Shown: one piece after another, positions 1 to 7,192 of the stretch
Numbering within the stretch: the stretch's first letter is position 1
Layout of the letters: each line of letters starts with the position of its first letter
Source of the DNA: Nocardioides sp. T2.26MG-1
GTDB taxonomy: Bacteria > Actinomycetota > Actinomycetes > Propionibacteriales > Nocardioidaceae
Direction of reading: 5' to 3'
Length of the DNA: 35,868 nt
Assembly: GCF_950101795.1 (NCBI RefSeq)
Contig: NZ_CATNLZ010000013.1
Coordinates: 1-35,868, forward strand
Made by a program: the position numbers and the translations under genes
Notes under the pieces: generated by a model
Told to the model about the DNA's origin: nothing
Database searches by the model: none
What the model saw: the letters and a program-made list of their open reading frames with translations, nothing else

Positions 1-1706
1 CCTGACTCGTGCCACTTGACCGTGGATCGGTGACCGTTGTGGCGTCTTCGCAGGTGAGCGCGTTGCGGCGTCGCTGATTGACACACCCCGGGGCTCGGTA
101 GGGTCCGGCCGGTGGTGTTCGTGCGGAGGTCCCCGGGTCGATCGGGTAGCACGAAGGTGCAGATCGCTGAGCGCCGTGATGGGCGCGACGTCGTGGTCGA
201 GCACGTCGGCACGGCCCGCACCGACGCCGAGCTGGCAGTGCTCGTGGCTCAGGCACGCCGGCGGCTGCACGAGGGACAGGAGGCTCTCGACCTGGGGATC
301 GTCGAGCTTGAGGATGAGGGTGTGCCGCAGCGGCCTGGCCTGATCACGAGCAAGCACTCCGGGCTGTTGTGGCAGGTCCTCACCCAGGCCTACGCCCGGC
401 TCGGGTTCGACGCCGTCGGTGATGAGGCGTTCGCCCAGCTCGTGCTGGCGCGGATCATCGAGCCGACCTCGAAGGCAGACTCGGTGCGCGTCCTGAACGA
501 GATCGGGGTGGCGCCGGCGTCGCTGCGCACGATGTTCCGCTCGCTGCAACGCGCCCAGGAACGCGACTACCGGGGGCAGATCGCTGCCGCCTGCTTCAAC
601 CACGCCCTCAGCAGCGGGGACGTGAGCCTGGTGCTCTACGACGTCACCACCCTCTACTTCGAAGCAGAGAAGGAAGACGAGCTCCGCAAGGTCGGCTACA
701 GCAAGGAGCGCCGCGTCGACCCCCGAGTCGTCGTCGGCCTGCTGGTCGACCGACACGGGTTCCCACTCGAGATCGGCTGCTTCGAGGGCAACAAGGCCGA
801 GACCTTGACGATCATCCCGATCGTCAAGCAGTTCGCGCAGCGCCACGGCATCGCGGACATGGTCGTCGTCGCCGACGCCGGGATGTTGTCCTCGTCCAAC
901 CTGCGTGATCTGGACGAGGCCGGGCTGCGGTTCATCCTCGGATCCCGGGTCACCAAGGCACCCAAGGACCTGGAGTCCCACTTCCGCTGGCACGGCACCG
1001 CGTTCACCGACGGACAGGTCATCGACACCATCACCCCACGCGACCAACGAGGCACCGCGGTGAAGACCAGCGACCCGGCCCGTCGGGCTGAGCCCGTCTG
1101 GGACCCGGCGGTGCATGCGAAGTCGTGGCGCGCGGTGTGGGCCTACTCGCGGAAGCGGGCCGTGCGCGACAACACGACCCTGACCCTGCAGGAGAACAAG
1201 GCCCGTGCGGTCGTGGCCGGGAGAAGGCCGCCAGGACCCCACGGTTCGTCAGGACCCGCAACGGCGCCAACGAGCTCGACGAGACCTCACTGGCCAGAGC
1301 ACGCGACCTCGTCGGGTTGAAGGGCTACGTCACCAACATCGAGGCCGGCCTGATGCCAGCGGGCGAGGTGATCGCGAGCTACCACGACCTGTGGCACGTC
1401 GAGCAGTCCTTCAGGATGTCGAAGACCGACCTGGCTGCGCGGCCGATGTTCCACCACACCCGTGAGGCGATCGAGGCCCACCTCACGATCGTGTTCGCTG
1501 CCCTCGCGATCGCCCGCCACCTGCACAACGCCACCGGCCTGAGCATCAAGAAGATCGTCCAGGCGCTGCGGCCACTCCAGCAGATCACCGTCCGCATCGC
1601 CGGCCACGAACACCTCGCCAAGGACCCGATCACGCCTGTCGCCCAGGCGATCATCGACGCCCTCGGGATCAGCGCTCAGTGACACACCCCGGTGGCACGA
1701 GTCAGG
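1..1706 (+). mobile_element. IS1634-type insertion sequence, copy 1 (transposase frameshifted)
   Basis: The left end CCTGACTCGTGCCAC (1-15) is the exact inverse of GTGGCACGAGTCAGG (1692-1706), so the window begins on the first base of the element. A subterminal direct repeat TGACACACCCCGG lies near both ends (79-91 and 1680-1692); the right one contains the transposase stop codon. The element is the same length as copy 2 (2006-3711) but differs by many scattered substitutions, so the two are not a recent duplication. The left flank lies outside the window, so a target duplication cannot be tested here. Confidence 0.9.
112..1682 (+). pseudogene. IS1634 family transposase, frameshifted
   Basis: This is a DDE transposase of the IS1634 group (IS4-like fold), broken by one frameshift. 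The first part (112-1320) runs collinear with the intact copy at 2116 up to about base 1220. There one base is missing relative to copy 2, and the rest continues in another frame to the TGA at 1680-1682. Catalytic blocks are visible: YDVTTLYFE (first Asp), VVADAGMLS (second Asp), and after the frameshift HVEQSFRMSKTD (Glu with Y/R/K context). No other stop interrupts the second part, so the lesion is young or a base-calling error. The start is GTG 112, about 7 nt after TAGGGT (99-104), which suggests a leaderless message. The site has no A-rich slippery heptamer, so programmed frameshifting is unlikely. Confidence 0.85.
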
Positions 1707-1894
1707 TGGTTGGTCTCGTACTCGGCGGGCGCGGCGGCTCGAGGTTCCCTCCGAGCTCGGCTACGTTCTCGCCGACCTGACTGTCGATGGACGACATCTA
1801 GCGTTCTGCACCTAGGTCGCCGACACAGCTCGGGTCCGCATCAATGCGCTCGTCACTGACAGTGCTGTGCCGGTGACCCGAAGCCGTGTGAACT
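1707..1894. other. Inter-IS remnant with possible truncated ORF tail
   Basis: This is the 188 bp between IS copy 1 and the 111-bp repeat. An open frame entering from the IS edge (1708-1815, plus strand) ends at TAG 1813-1815 and encodes about 35 residues ending in LTVDGRHLAFCT. It could be the C-terminal stub of a gene cut by IS copy 1. Its GC3 is lower than in neighbouring genes and I do not recognise it. Nothing else is supported here. Confidence 0.25.
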
Positions 1895-2005
1895 GTGACG
1901 GGGCGACTGCTGCACGATCAGGTCAAGGGTCACCAATCCGTGCAGCAGACCCCAGGTCGTCGCACGCCGAGCGTGCGACCCGTTGCCGTTGATGGCCATC
2001 TCTCC
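1895..2005. repeat. 111-bp direct repeat, left copy, abutting IS copy 2
   Basis: This matches 3712-3822 base for base except four adjacent positions (TGAT here, CTTC in the right copy). The repeat ends exactly where the IS inverted repeat begins at 2006; the right copy begins exactly after the IS ends at 3711. It holds two perfect inverted repeats: CTGCTGCACG (1907-1916) with CGTGCAGCAG (1939-1948), and GTCGCACGC (1959-1967) with GCGTGCGAC (1971-1979) around a 3-nt loop. A minus-strand ORF of 48 codons (1999 down to 1853) starts here, but its reality is uncertain. The geometry is that of a target-site duplication. Confidence 0.9.
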
Positions 2006-3711
2006 CCTGACTCGTGCCACTTGATCTGAAGTCGCGGATCGCGCTTGTGTTTGTGCAGGTCACGCGGTTGCGGGTGGCGTGAGTGACACACCCCGGTCCT
2101 CGGTAGGGTCCGCTGGTGGTGTTCGTGCGCAAGGTTCCAGGGCGCTCGGGCAGCACGAAGGTCCAGCTCGCTGAGCGCCGTGACGGGCGTGATGTCGTCG
2201 TTGACCATGTCGGCACGGCCCGCGACGGCGCCGAGCTCGCGGTGCTGATGGCGGTGGCTCGCCGCCGCATGCACGAGGGCCAGGAGGAACTCGACCTGGG
2301 CGGCGTCGGCCTTGAGGATGAGGGCGTGCCTAGCCGGCCTGCCCCGATCACGAGCAAGCGCTCGGCGCTGTTGTGGCAGGTCCTGACCGATGCCTATGTC
2401 CGGCTCGGGTTCGACGCCATCGACGACGAGGCCTTCGCCCAACTGGTGCTCGCGCGGATCATCGAGCCGACATCGAAGGCCGACTCGGTGCGCGTGCTGA
2501 ACGAGATCGGCGCACCGGCAGTCTCGTTGCGCACGATGTTCCGCTCCCTGCAGCGCGCCCAGGCACGCGACTACCGAGCCAAGGTCGCCGCCGCCTGCTT
2601 CAACCACGCGATGACCAACGGCGACGTCAGCCTGGTGCTCTATGACGTCACCACGCTCTACTTCGAAGCCGAGAACGAAGACCAGCTGCGCAAGGTCGGG
2701 TATAGCAAGGAACGCCGCGTCGACCCGCAGATCGTGGTCGGCCTGCTGGTCGACCGGCATGGGTTCCCACTCGAGATCGGCTGCTTCGAGGGCAACAAGG
2801 CCGAGACGCTCACGATCATCCCGATCGTGAAGCAGTTCCAGGACCGCCACGGCATCACGGACATGGTGATCGTTGCCGACGCCGGGATGCTGTCCTCGAC
2901 CAACCTCAGGGAGCTCGACGCCGCCGGCCTGCGGTTCATCGTCGGGTCCCGGGGCACGAAGGCGCCCAAGGATCTCGAATCCCACTTTCGCTGGCACGGC
3001 ACCGCGTTCACCGACGGGCAGGTCATCGACACCATCACCCCGCGAGATCAACGTGGGACTGCGGTCAAGACCAGCGACCCGGCCCGACGCGCCGAACCTG
3101 TCTGGGATCCAGCGGTGCATACGAAGTCGTGGCGGGCGGTGTGGGCCTACTCCCGCAAGAGAGCCGTACGCGACAACAAGACGCTCACGTTGCAGGAGAA
3201 CAAGGCCCGTGCCGTGGTCGCCGGCGAACGAGCCGCACGGACGCCGCGGTTCGTGAAGACCCGCAACGGCGCCACCATCCTCGACGAGGCGTCGCTGGCA
3301 CGTGCTCGTGGTCTGGTGGGGTTGAAGGGCTACGTCACCAACATCCCCGCCACCCTGATGCCCGCGGTCGAGGTCATCGGCAGCTACCACGACCTGTGGC
3401 ACGTCGAGCAGTCCTTCCGGATGTCCAAGACCGACCTCGCCGCCAAGCCGATCTTCCACCACACCCGGGACGCGATCGAGGCCCACCTGACCATCGTGTT
3501 CGCCGCCCTCGCGATCGCCCGCAACCTGCAGAACACCACCGGACTAAGCATCAAGAAGATCATCACGACCCTGCGACCGATCCAGCAGATCACCGTCCGC
3601 ATCGCCGGGCACGAACACCTCGCAGCCGACCCAATCCCGCCAGCAGCCGAGGCCATCCTGACCGCGCTACACGCCAGCCCTCACTGACACACCCCGCTGG
3701 CACGAGTCAGG
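2006..3711 (+). mobile_element. IS1634-type insertion sequence, copy 2 (intact)
   Basis: A complete 1,706-bp element. Terminal inverted repeats are CCTGACTCGTGCCA (2006-2019) and TGGCACGAGTCAGG (3698-3711), 14 bp perfect. Subterminal repeats of TGACACACCCCG lie at 2084 and 3685. It carries one intact transposase gene and nothing else. It is flanked by 111-bp direct repeats at 1895-2005 and 3712-3822. Long, variable-length target duplications are known for the founding member IS1634 of Mycoplasma mycoides, so this fits the family. The insertion ends 139 bp upstream of the first beta-glucoside operator. Confidence 0.93.
2116..3687 (+). CDS. IS1634 family transposase, intact
   Basis: A 523-residue cut-and-paste DDE transposase acting on the 14-bp ends of this element. 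In order it shows an N-terminal DNA-binding region (about 1-180), YDVTTLYFE with the first catalytic Asp (about residue 180), a conserved stretch with GFPLEIGCFEGNKAET, VIVADAGMLSSTNL with the second Asp (about 260), and late in the protein HVEQSFRMSKTDL with the catalytic Glu. It has full family length with no internal stop. GTG 2116 is chosen because TAGGGT, a -10 hexamer, ends 7 nt upstream, implying leaderless translation as in copy 1. The stop codon sits inside the right subterminal repeat. It is presumably functional, judged only by the intact frame, motifs and ends. Confidence 0.93.
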   Translation: MVFVRKVPGRSGSTKVQLAERRDGRDVVVDHVGTARDGAELAVLMAVARRRMHEGQEELDLGGVGLEDEGVPSRPAPITSKRSALLWQVLTDAYVRLGFDAIDDEAFAQLVLARIIEPTSKADSVRVLNEIGAPAVSLRTMFRSLQRAQARDYRAKVAAACFNHAMTNGDVSLVLYDVTTLYFEAENEDQLRKVGYSKERRVDPQIVVGLLVDRHGFPLEIGCFEGNKAETLTIIPIVKQFQDRHGITDMVIVADAGMLSSTNLRELDAAGLRFIVGSRGTKAPKDLESHFRWHGTAFTDGQVIDTITPRDQRGTAVKTSDPARRAEPVWDPAVHTKSWRAVWAYSRKRAVRDNKTLTLQENKARAVVAGERAARTPRFVKTRNGATILDEASLARARGLVGLKGYVTNIPATLMPAVEVIGSYHDLWHVEQSFRMSKTDLAAKPIFHHTRDAIEAHLTIVFAALAIARNLQNTTGLSIKKIITTLRPIQQITVRIAGHEHLAADPIPPAAEAILTALHASPH

Positions 3712-3822
3712 GTGACGGGGCGACTGCTGCACGATCAGGTCAAGGGTCACCAATCCGTGCAGCAGACCCCAGGTCGTCGCACGCCGAGCGTGCGACCCGT
3801 TGCCGTCTTCGGCCATCTCTCC
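3712..3822. repeat. 111-bp direct repeat, right copy
   Basis: Second copy of 1895-2005, beginning at the base after the IS. It continues into unique sequence (GGCAGGTTCGCC from 3823), so the uninterrupted ancestral locus would read 1707-2005 followed directly by 3823. Both hairpins of the left copy are present unchanged. The only differences from the left copy are CTTC in place of TGAT at 3807-3810. Confidence 0.9.
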
Positions 3823-3850
3823 GGCAGGTTCGCCGATGGCCGGCACGGGA

Positions 3851-3864
3851 TGGAAACGATTCCA
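3851..3864. promoter_or_regulatory. LacI-type operator O1
   Basis: TGGAAACGATTCCA is a near-perfect palindrome with the central CG typical of LacI/GalR-family operators. It matches the second site at 3951 (TGGAAnCGnTTCCA in both). It lies about 90 bp upstream of the predicted transcription start, a position suited to DNA looping with O2. The likely ligand is the LacI-family protein encoded at 8627-9664 (inference from locality). Confidence 0.85.
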
Positions 3865-3905
3865 TCCATTCGGACGTCATTCGGCGCGCGACTCGACGCT
3901 GACCC

Positions 3906-3934
3906 TTGACAGTTTGTGTGACGCCGCTCATAGT
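3906..3934 (+). promoter_or_regulatory. Sigma-70-type promoter of the beta-glucoside operon
   Basis: TTGACA (3906-3911, consensus -35) is followed after exactly 17 bp by CATAGT (3929-3934, -10 like). The expected start is near 3941, so operator O2 begins about +10 and would block early elongation or clearance. No other candidate promoter of similar quality is visible upstream of the binding-protein gene. Confidence 0.8.
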
Positions 3935-3950
3935 TCTCGGCGAAGCGAAG

Positions 3951-3964
3951 TGGAAACGGTTCCA
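3951..3964. promoter_or_regulatory. LacI-type operator O2
   Basis: TGGAAACGGTTCCA is a palindrome with central CG, exactly 100 bp downstream of O1. It lies just after the predicted start site and 31 bp before the ATG of the binding-protein gene. Two matching operators around one promoter strongly suggest cooperative repression. Confidence 0.87.
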
Positions 3965-3995
3965 CAAGCGGTCCGACTGTCAGGAGCGTCCAACG

Positions 3996-5282
3996 ATGCG
4001 CAAGCCCAACATCCGTCGAGGGGCGGCGCTCGGCGCCGCGGTGGCCCTCGTCGCCGGCACGACCGTCGCCTGCGGCGGCAGCGACTCCGGCGCCAGCTCG
4101 TCCAAGCTCGGCAAGGACGACGTCCTCACCATCACCACGTTCAGCGACTTCGGCTACGACAAGCTGATCGACCAGTGGAACGCCGATCCCGATCGGCCGT
4201 TCACCGTCAAGCACACCAAGATCGCCGACTGGGACCCGTGGAAGAAGACCCTGACCCAGGAGCTCCAGGCCGGCCACGGCCTCACGGACATCGTCGCGGT
4301 CGAGGGTGACGCGATGCCGCAGTTCGTCTCCGAGGGTGCCTCCGACCAGTTCTACGACCTCGCCGACTCCTCGCTCGACGACCGTTGGGTCGAGTACGCC
4401 TACAAGGCCGCGCAGACCGCCGACGGCAAGCAGATCGGCTATCCGACCGACGTCGGCCCGGAGGCGTTCTGCTACCGCGCCGACCTCTTCAAGAAGGCCG
4501 GCCTGCCGAGCGACCGCGAGGAGGTCAAGTCGATCTTCGCGACCTGGGACTCCTACTTCGAGGCCGGCAAGAAGCTCGTCGCCGCGCTGCCGGACACCAA
4601 GTGGTACGACGCCAGCGGCTCGATCGCGCAGGCCATGCTCAACCAGACGGAGTTCCCCTTCCAGACCGCGGACAACGAGGTGAGCATCGACAACCCCGAG
4701 ATCCAGAACGTGTGGGACACCGTCACCGCGTACTCCTCGACCCTCTCGCCGCAGGTCGTCCAGTGGGGCGAGGACTGGACCGCGAACTTCCGCAACGACG
4801 GCTTCGCGACGATGCCGTGCCCCGGCTGGATGTTCTCGAACGTCAAGTCCTCCGCGCCTGACGTGAAGGGCTGGGACATCGTCGACGCCTTCCCGGGTGG
4901 CGGTGGCAACTGGGGCGGCTCCTTCCTGGCCGTGCCCACGCAGTCCGAGCACCCCGAGGAGGCCAAGGAGTTCGCCGCCTGGCTGACCGACAAGGACCAG
5001 GAGCTCGCGGTCTTCGAGGCGGCCGGCAACTACCCGGCCAACGTCGCCGCCGAGGAGGACCTGGCCGCGAAGAACGCCACCGACCCGTACTTCAACAACG
5101 CACCGACCGCGGCGATCCTCGCCTCGCGCGCTGCCGCGGTGGAGCCGGGACACCCCTACAAGGGTGACAAGTACTCCGACATCCTCGGCCTCTTCCAGAC
5201 GGCGATCCAGCGCGTCGACGAGGGCAGCTCGCCCGAGGACTCCTGGAAGACGTTCGAGCAGGCTGTCGGCAGCCTTTCCTGA
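3996..5282 (+). CDS. ABC transporter sugar-binding lipoprotein (cellobiose/beta-glucoside type, CebE-like)
   Basis: Extracellular solute-binding protein (family 1) of 428 residues that captures an oligosaccharide for the two permeases downstream. The N-terminus is a lipoprotein signal: basic MRKPNIRR, a hydrophobic stretch, then TVAC with lipidated Cys26, followed by a Gly/Ser-rich tether. The mature part has normal length. ATG 3996 is chosen because AGGAG lies 9 nt upstream and the signal peptide begins there; the frame stays open upstream, but that extension would cross the promoter. It is the first gene of a five-gene set with a GH1 glucosidase and a LacI regulator, the cebEFG-bglC-cebR arrangement of Streptomyces; hence beta-glucosides or cellobiose are the likely substrate. 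Specificity is inferred from context. No ATPase gene is in the operon, so a shared MsiK-type ATPase encoded elsewhere is expected. Confidence 0.9.
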   Translation: MRKPNIRRGAALGAAVALVAGTTVACGGSDSGASSSKLGKDDVLTITTFSDFGYDKLIDQWNADPDRPFTVKHTKIADWDPWKKTLTQELQAGHGLTDIVAVEGDAMPQFVSEGASDQFYDLADSSLDDRWVEYAYKAAQTADGKQIGYPTDVGPEAFCYRADLFKKAGLPSDREEVKSIFATWDSYFEAGKKLVAALPDTKWYDASGSIAQAMLNQTEFPFQTADNEVSIDNPEIQNVWDTVTAYSSTLSPQVVQWGEDWTANFRNDGFATMPCPGWMFSNVKSSAPDVKGWDIVDAFPGGGGNWGGSFLAVPTQSEHPEEAKEFAAWLTDKDQELAVFEAAGNYPANVAAEEDLAAKNATDPYFNNAPTAAILASRAAAVEPGHPYKGDKYSDILGLFQTAIQRVDEGSSPEDSWKTFEQAVGSLS

Positions 5283-5306
5283 CCAAATGTCCGGGTCCGC
5301 ACCCAC

Positions 5307-5345
5307 GCCCCTGGTCGGGAGTCCCTGTGACTCCCGACCAGGGGC
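5307..5345 (+). terminator. Intercistronic 16-bp hairpin after the binding-protein gene
   Basis: GCCCCTGGTCGGGAGT (5307-5322) pairs perfectly with 5330-5345 around a 7-nt loop. An outer CCGGGT/ACCCGG pair (5291-5296 and 5346-5351) can extend it. There is no U-tract. It lies between the binding-protein and permease genes, so partial termination or 3'-end protection of the binding-protein message is more likely than full termination. Confidence 0.8.
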
Positions 5346-5378
5346 ACCCGGGCCGCGGCGATCACCAGGAGGTACGAC

Positions 5379-6365
5379 GTGACGACCGTCCAGGCCACCC
5401 GGAGCGGTGACCCCGGGGCGCCCGCGAGCCCGCCGCCGCCGCGGCTGACGCGCCGGCAACGGCTGTCCCACTGGGACTACCGGTTCGCGCCGTACCTCTA
5501 CGTGCTGCCGTTCTTCCTGGTGTTCCTCGTCGTCGGGATCTACCCGATGGTCTACTCCGGCTACCTGTCGTTCTTCTCGTGGCCGCGCTTCGGGCCGAGC
5601 CACGGCGACAGCGTCGGGTTCGCCAACTACGCCCACGTGCTCCAGGACCCGGTGTTCCGCAAGGCCTTCTGGAACACCATCGGCATCTTCCTTCTCTCCT
5701 CGGTGCCGCAGGTGATCACGGCGACCGTGATCGCCGCGTTGCTGGACACCCAGCTGCGCGGTCGCACCTGGTGGCGGATGAGCGTGCTGCTGCCGTTCGT
5801 GGTCGCGCCCGCGGCGACGGCCCTGATCTTCGGCAGCCTGTTCGCCGACAAGACCGGCCTGATCAACGAGATCATCCACACCCTCGGCCTGCCCAAGGTC
5901 GGCTGGCACTCCAACCGGTTCGCCAGCTGGACCGCGATCGCGTCGATGGTCAACTACCGCTGGACCGGCTACAACACGCTGATCATCCTCGCCGCCATGC
6001 AGGCGGTCGACCGCCAGCTCTACGAGGCCGCGTCGATCGACGGGGCGAGCCGGGTGCAGCAGTTCTTCCACCTGACGCTGCCCTCGATCAGCCCGACGAT
6101 GCTGTTCGTCATCATCACCTCGACCATCGGCGGCCTGCAGATCTTCACCGAGCCCCGGCTCTTCGACACCAACCTGCAGTTCCAGGGCGGTGCCGACTAC
6201 CAGTACCAAACGCTGACGATGTACGTCTTCAACACCTCCAACAGCAGCACCGATCCCTATCCACGGGCGGCCGCCGCCACCTGGATCATCGTGCTGATCA
6301 TCGTCACGATCGCGCTGATCAACTTCGGTCTCACCCGTCTGCTCCAGAGGAGGTCCGAGAGGTGA
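5379..6365 (+). CDS. Sugar ABC transporter permease 1 (MalF/CebF-like)
   Basis: Inner-membrane subunit of the beta-glucoside importer, 328 residues. A cytoplasmic Pro/Gly-rich N-tail (about 1-35) precedes a first membrane span (YLYVLPFFLVFLVVGIY). Five more hydrophobic segments follow, giving the six spans usual for the family. The EAA loop that docks on the ATPase is visible as EAASIDGASRVQQFFHLTLP (about 216-235). Start GTG 5379 has a consensus AGGAGG 6 nt upstream. Its last codon overlaps the start of the next permease (GTGA), so the two are translationally coupled. It probably forms a heterodimer with that partner. Confidence 0.93.
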   Translation: MTTVQATRSGDPGAPASPPPPRLTRRQRLSHWDYRFAPYLYVLPFFLVFLVVGIYPMVYSGYLSFFSWPRFGPSHGDSVGFANYAHVLQDPVFRKAFWNTIGIFLLSSVPQVITATVIAALLDTQLRGRTWWRMSVLLPFVVAPAATALIFGSLFADKTGLINEIIHTLGLPKVGWHSNRFASWTAIASMVNYRWTGYNTLIILAAMQAVDRQLYEAASIDGASRVQQFFHLTLPSISPTMLFVIITSTIGGLQIFTEPRLFDTNLQFQGGADYQYQTLTMYVFNTSNSSTDPYPRAAAATWIIVLIIVTIALINFGLTRLLQRRSER

Positions 6366-7192
6366 ACCGTCGTCCGGGGTTCCTCGTCTACGGCCTGCTG
6401 TCCGCGTTCGTGCTGGGCTCGGCCTTCCCGCTCTACTGGTCCTTCGTCATCGGGTCGGTGACCAAGGAGCGCGCGATCCACAGCCCGCCACCGCTCTACC
6501 CCGGCGGGCACTTCCTCGAGAACGCTCGCCGCGTCTTCGACCAGATCGACTTCTGGTCGGCGCTCGCCAACTCGATCATCATCTCCGGTGTCTCCGCGCT
6601 CTCGGTGGTGTTCTTCTCCACGCTCGCCGGCTACGCATTCGCGAAGCTGAGGTTCCGCGGCAGCAACGTCGGCCTGGCGTTCGTCATCGCGACGATGGCG
6701 GTGCCGACCCAGCTCGCGCTGATGCCGCTGCTCAAGGAGTTCAGCAATCTCGGGCTCGCGGGCACCCGCACCGCCGTGGTCCTCCCGTGGCTGGTCACGG
6801 CGTTCGGCGTCTTCTTCATGCGCCAGTACCTCGTCGACGCGATCCCCGACGAGCTGATCGAGGCGGCCCGCGTCGACGGCTGCTCGCAGATCCGCACGTT
6901 CTGGACCGTCGCCGTGCCCGCGGCGCGCCCGGCGATGGCGATCCTGGCGCTCTTCACCTTCATGCACACGTGGACCGACTTCATGTGGCCGTTGCTGATC
7001 CTCCAGGGCTCCGACGTCCAGACCCTGCAGACGGCGCTCGACCAGCTCAAGATCGCGCCCGCCGGCGGCATCTCCGACATCGCGCTGCTCCAGGCAGGCA
7101 CGCTGCTCGCGACGATCCCGCTCCTCGTCCTGTTCATCGCGACCGGCCGCCAGCTCGTGGCCGGCATCATGCAAGGAGCCGTCAAGGGATGA
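6362..7192 (+). CDS. Sugar ABC transporter permease 2 (MalG/CebG-like)
   Basis: Second membrane subunit, 276 residues, the usual MalG size, with six predicted spans starting at GFLVYGLLSAFVLGSAF. The EAA loop is EAARVDGCSQIRTFWTVAVP (about 167-186). GTG 6362 is chosen because AGGAGG (6348-6353) is 8 nt upstream and GTGA overlaps the previous stop; longer readings of this frame run through the preceding gene and are not real. Its own stop overlaps the ATG of the glucosidase gene (ATGA), so import and hydrolysis are produced together. Confidence 0.93.
   Translation: MNRRPGFLVYGLLSAFVLGSAFPLYWSFVIGSVTKERAIHSPPPLYPGGHFLENARRVFDQIDFWSALANSIIISGVSALSVVFFSTLAGYAFAKLRFRGSNVGLAFVIATMAVPTQLALMPLLKEFSNLGLAGTRTAVVLPWLVTAFGVFFMRQYLVDAIPDELIEAARVDGCSQIRTFWTVAVPAARPAMAILALFTFMHTWTDFMWPLLILQGSDVQTLQTALDQLKIAPAGGISDIALLQAGTLLATIPLLVLFIATGRQLVAGIMQGAVKG

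Noticed and set aside
1210..1230. Programmed -1 frameshift in IS copy 1
   Set aside because: A -1 shift would restore the frame, but there is no slippery heptamer and copy 2 encodes the protein in one frame, so a simple deletion is the better reading.
1853..1999. 48-codon minus-strand ORF within the 111-bp repeat and its left flank
   Set aside because: Codon use is plausible, but the ribosome site is badly spaced, no family is recognised, and the region looks like an insertion target or remnant.
3712..3822. Attachment site of an integrated element
   Set aside because: A direct repeat could be attL/attR, but no integrase is present and the repeat abuts the IS ends exactly, which fits a target duplication.
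3747..6209. 820-codon minus-strand open frame opposite the beta-glucoside operon
   Set aside because: It mirrors strongly supported plus-strand genes, has a Val/Gly/Arg/Asp-rich composition typical of antisense GC-rich DNA and shows no domain.
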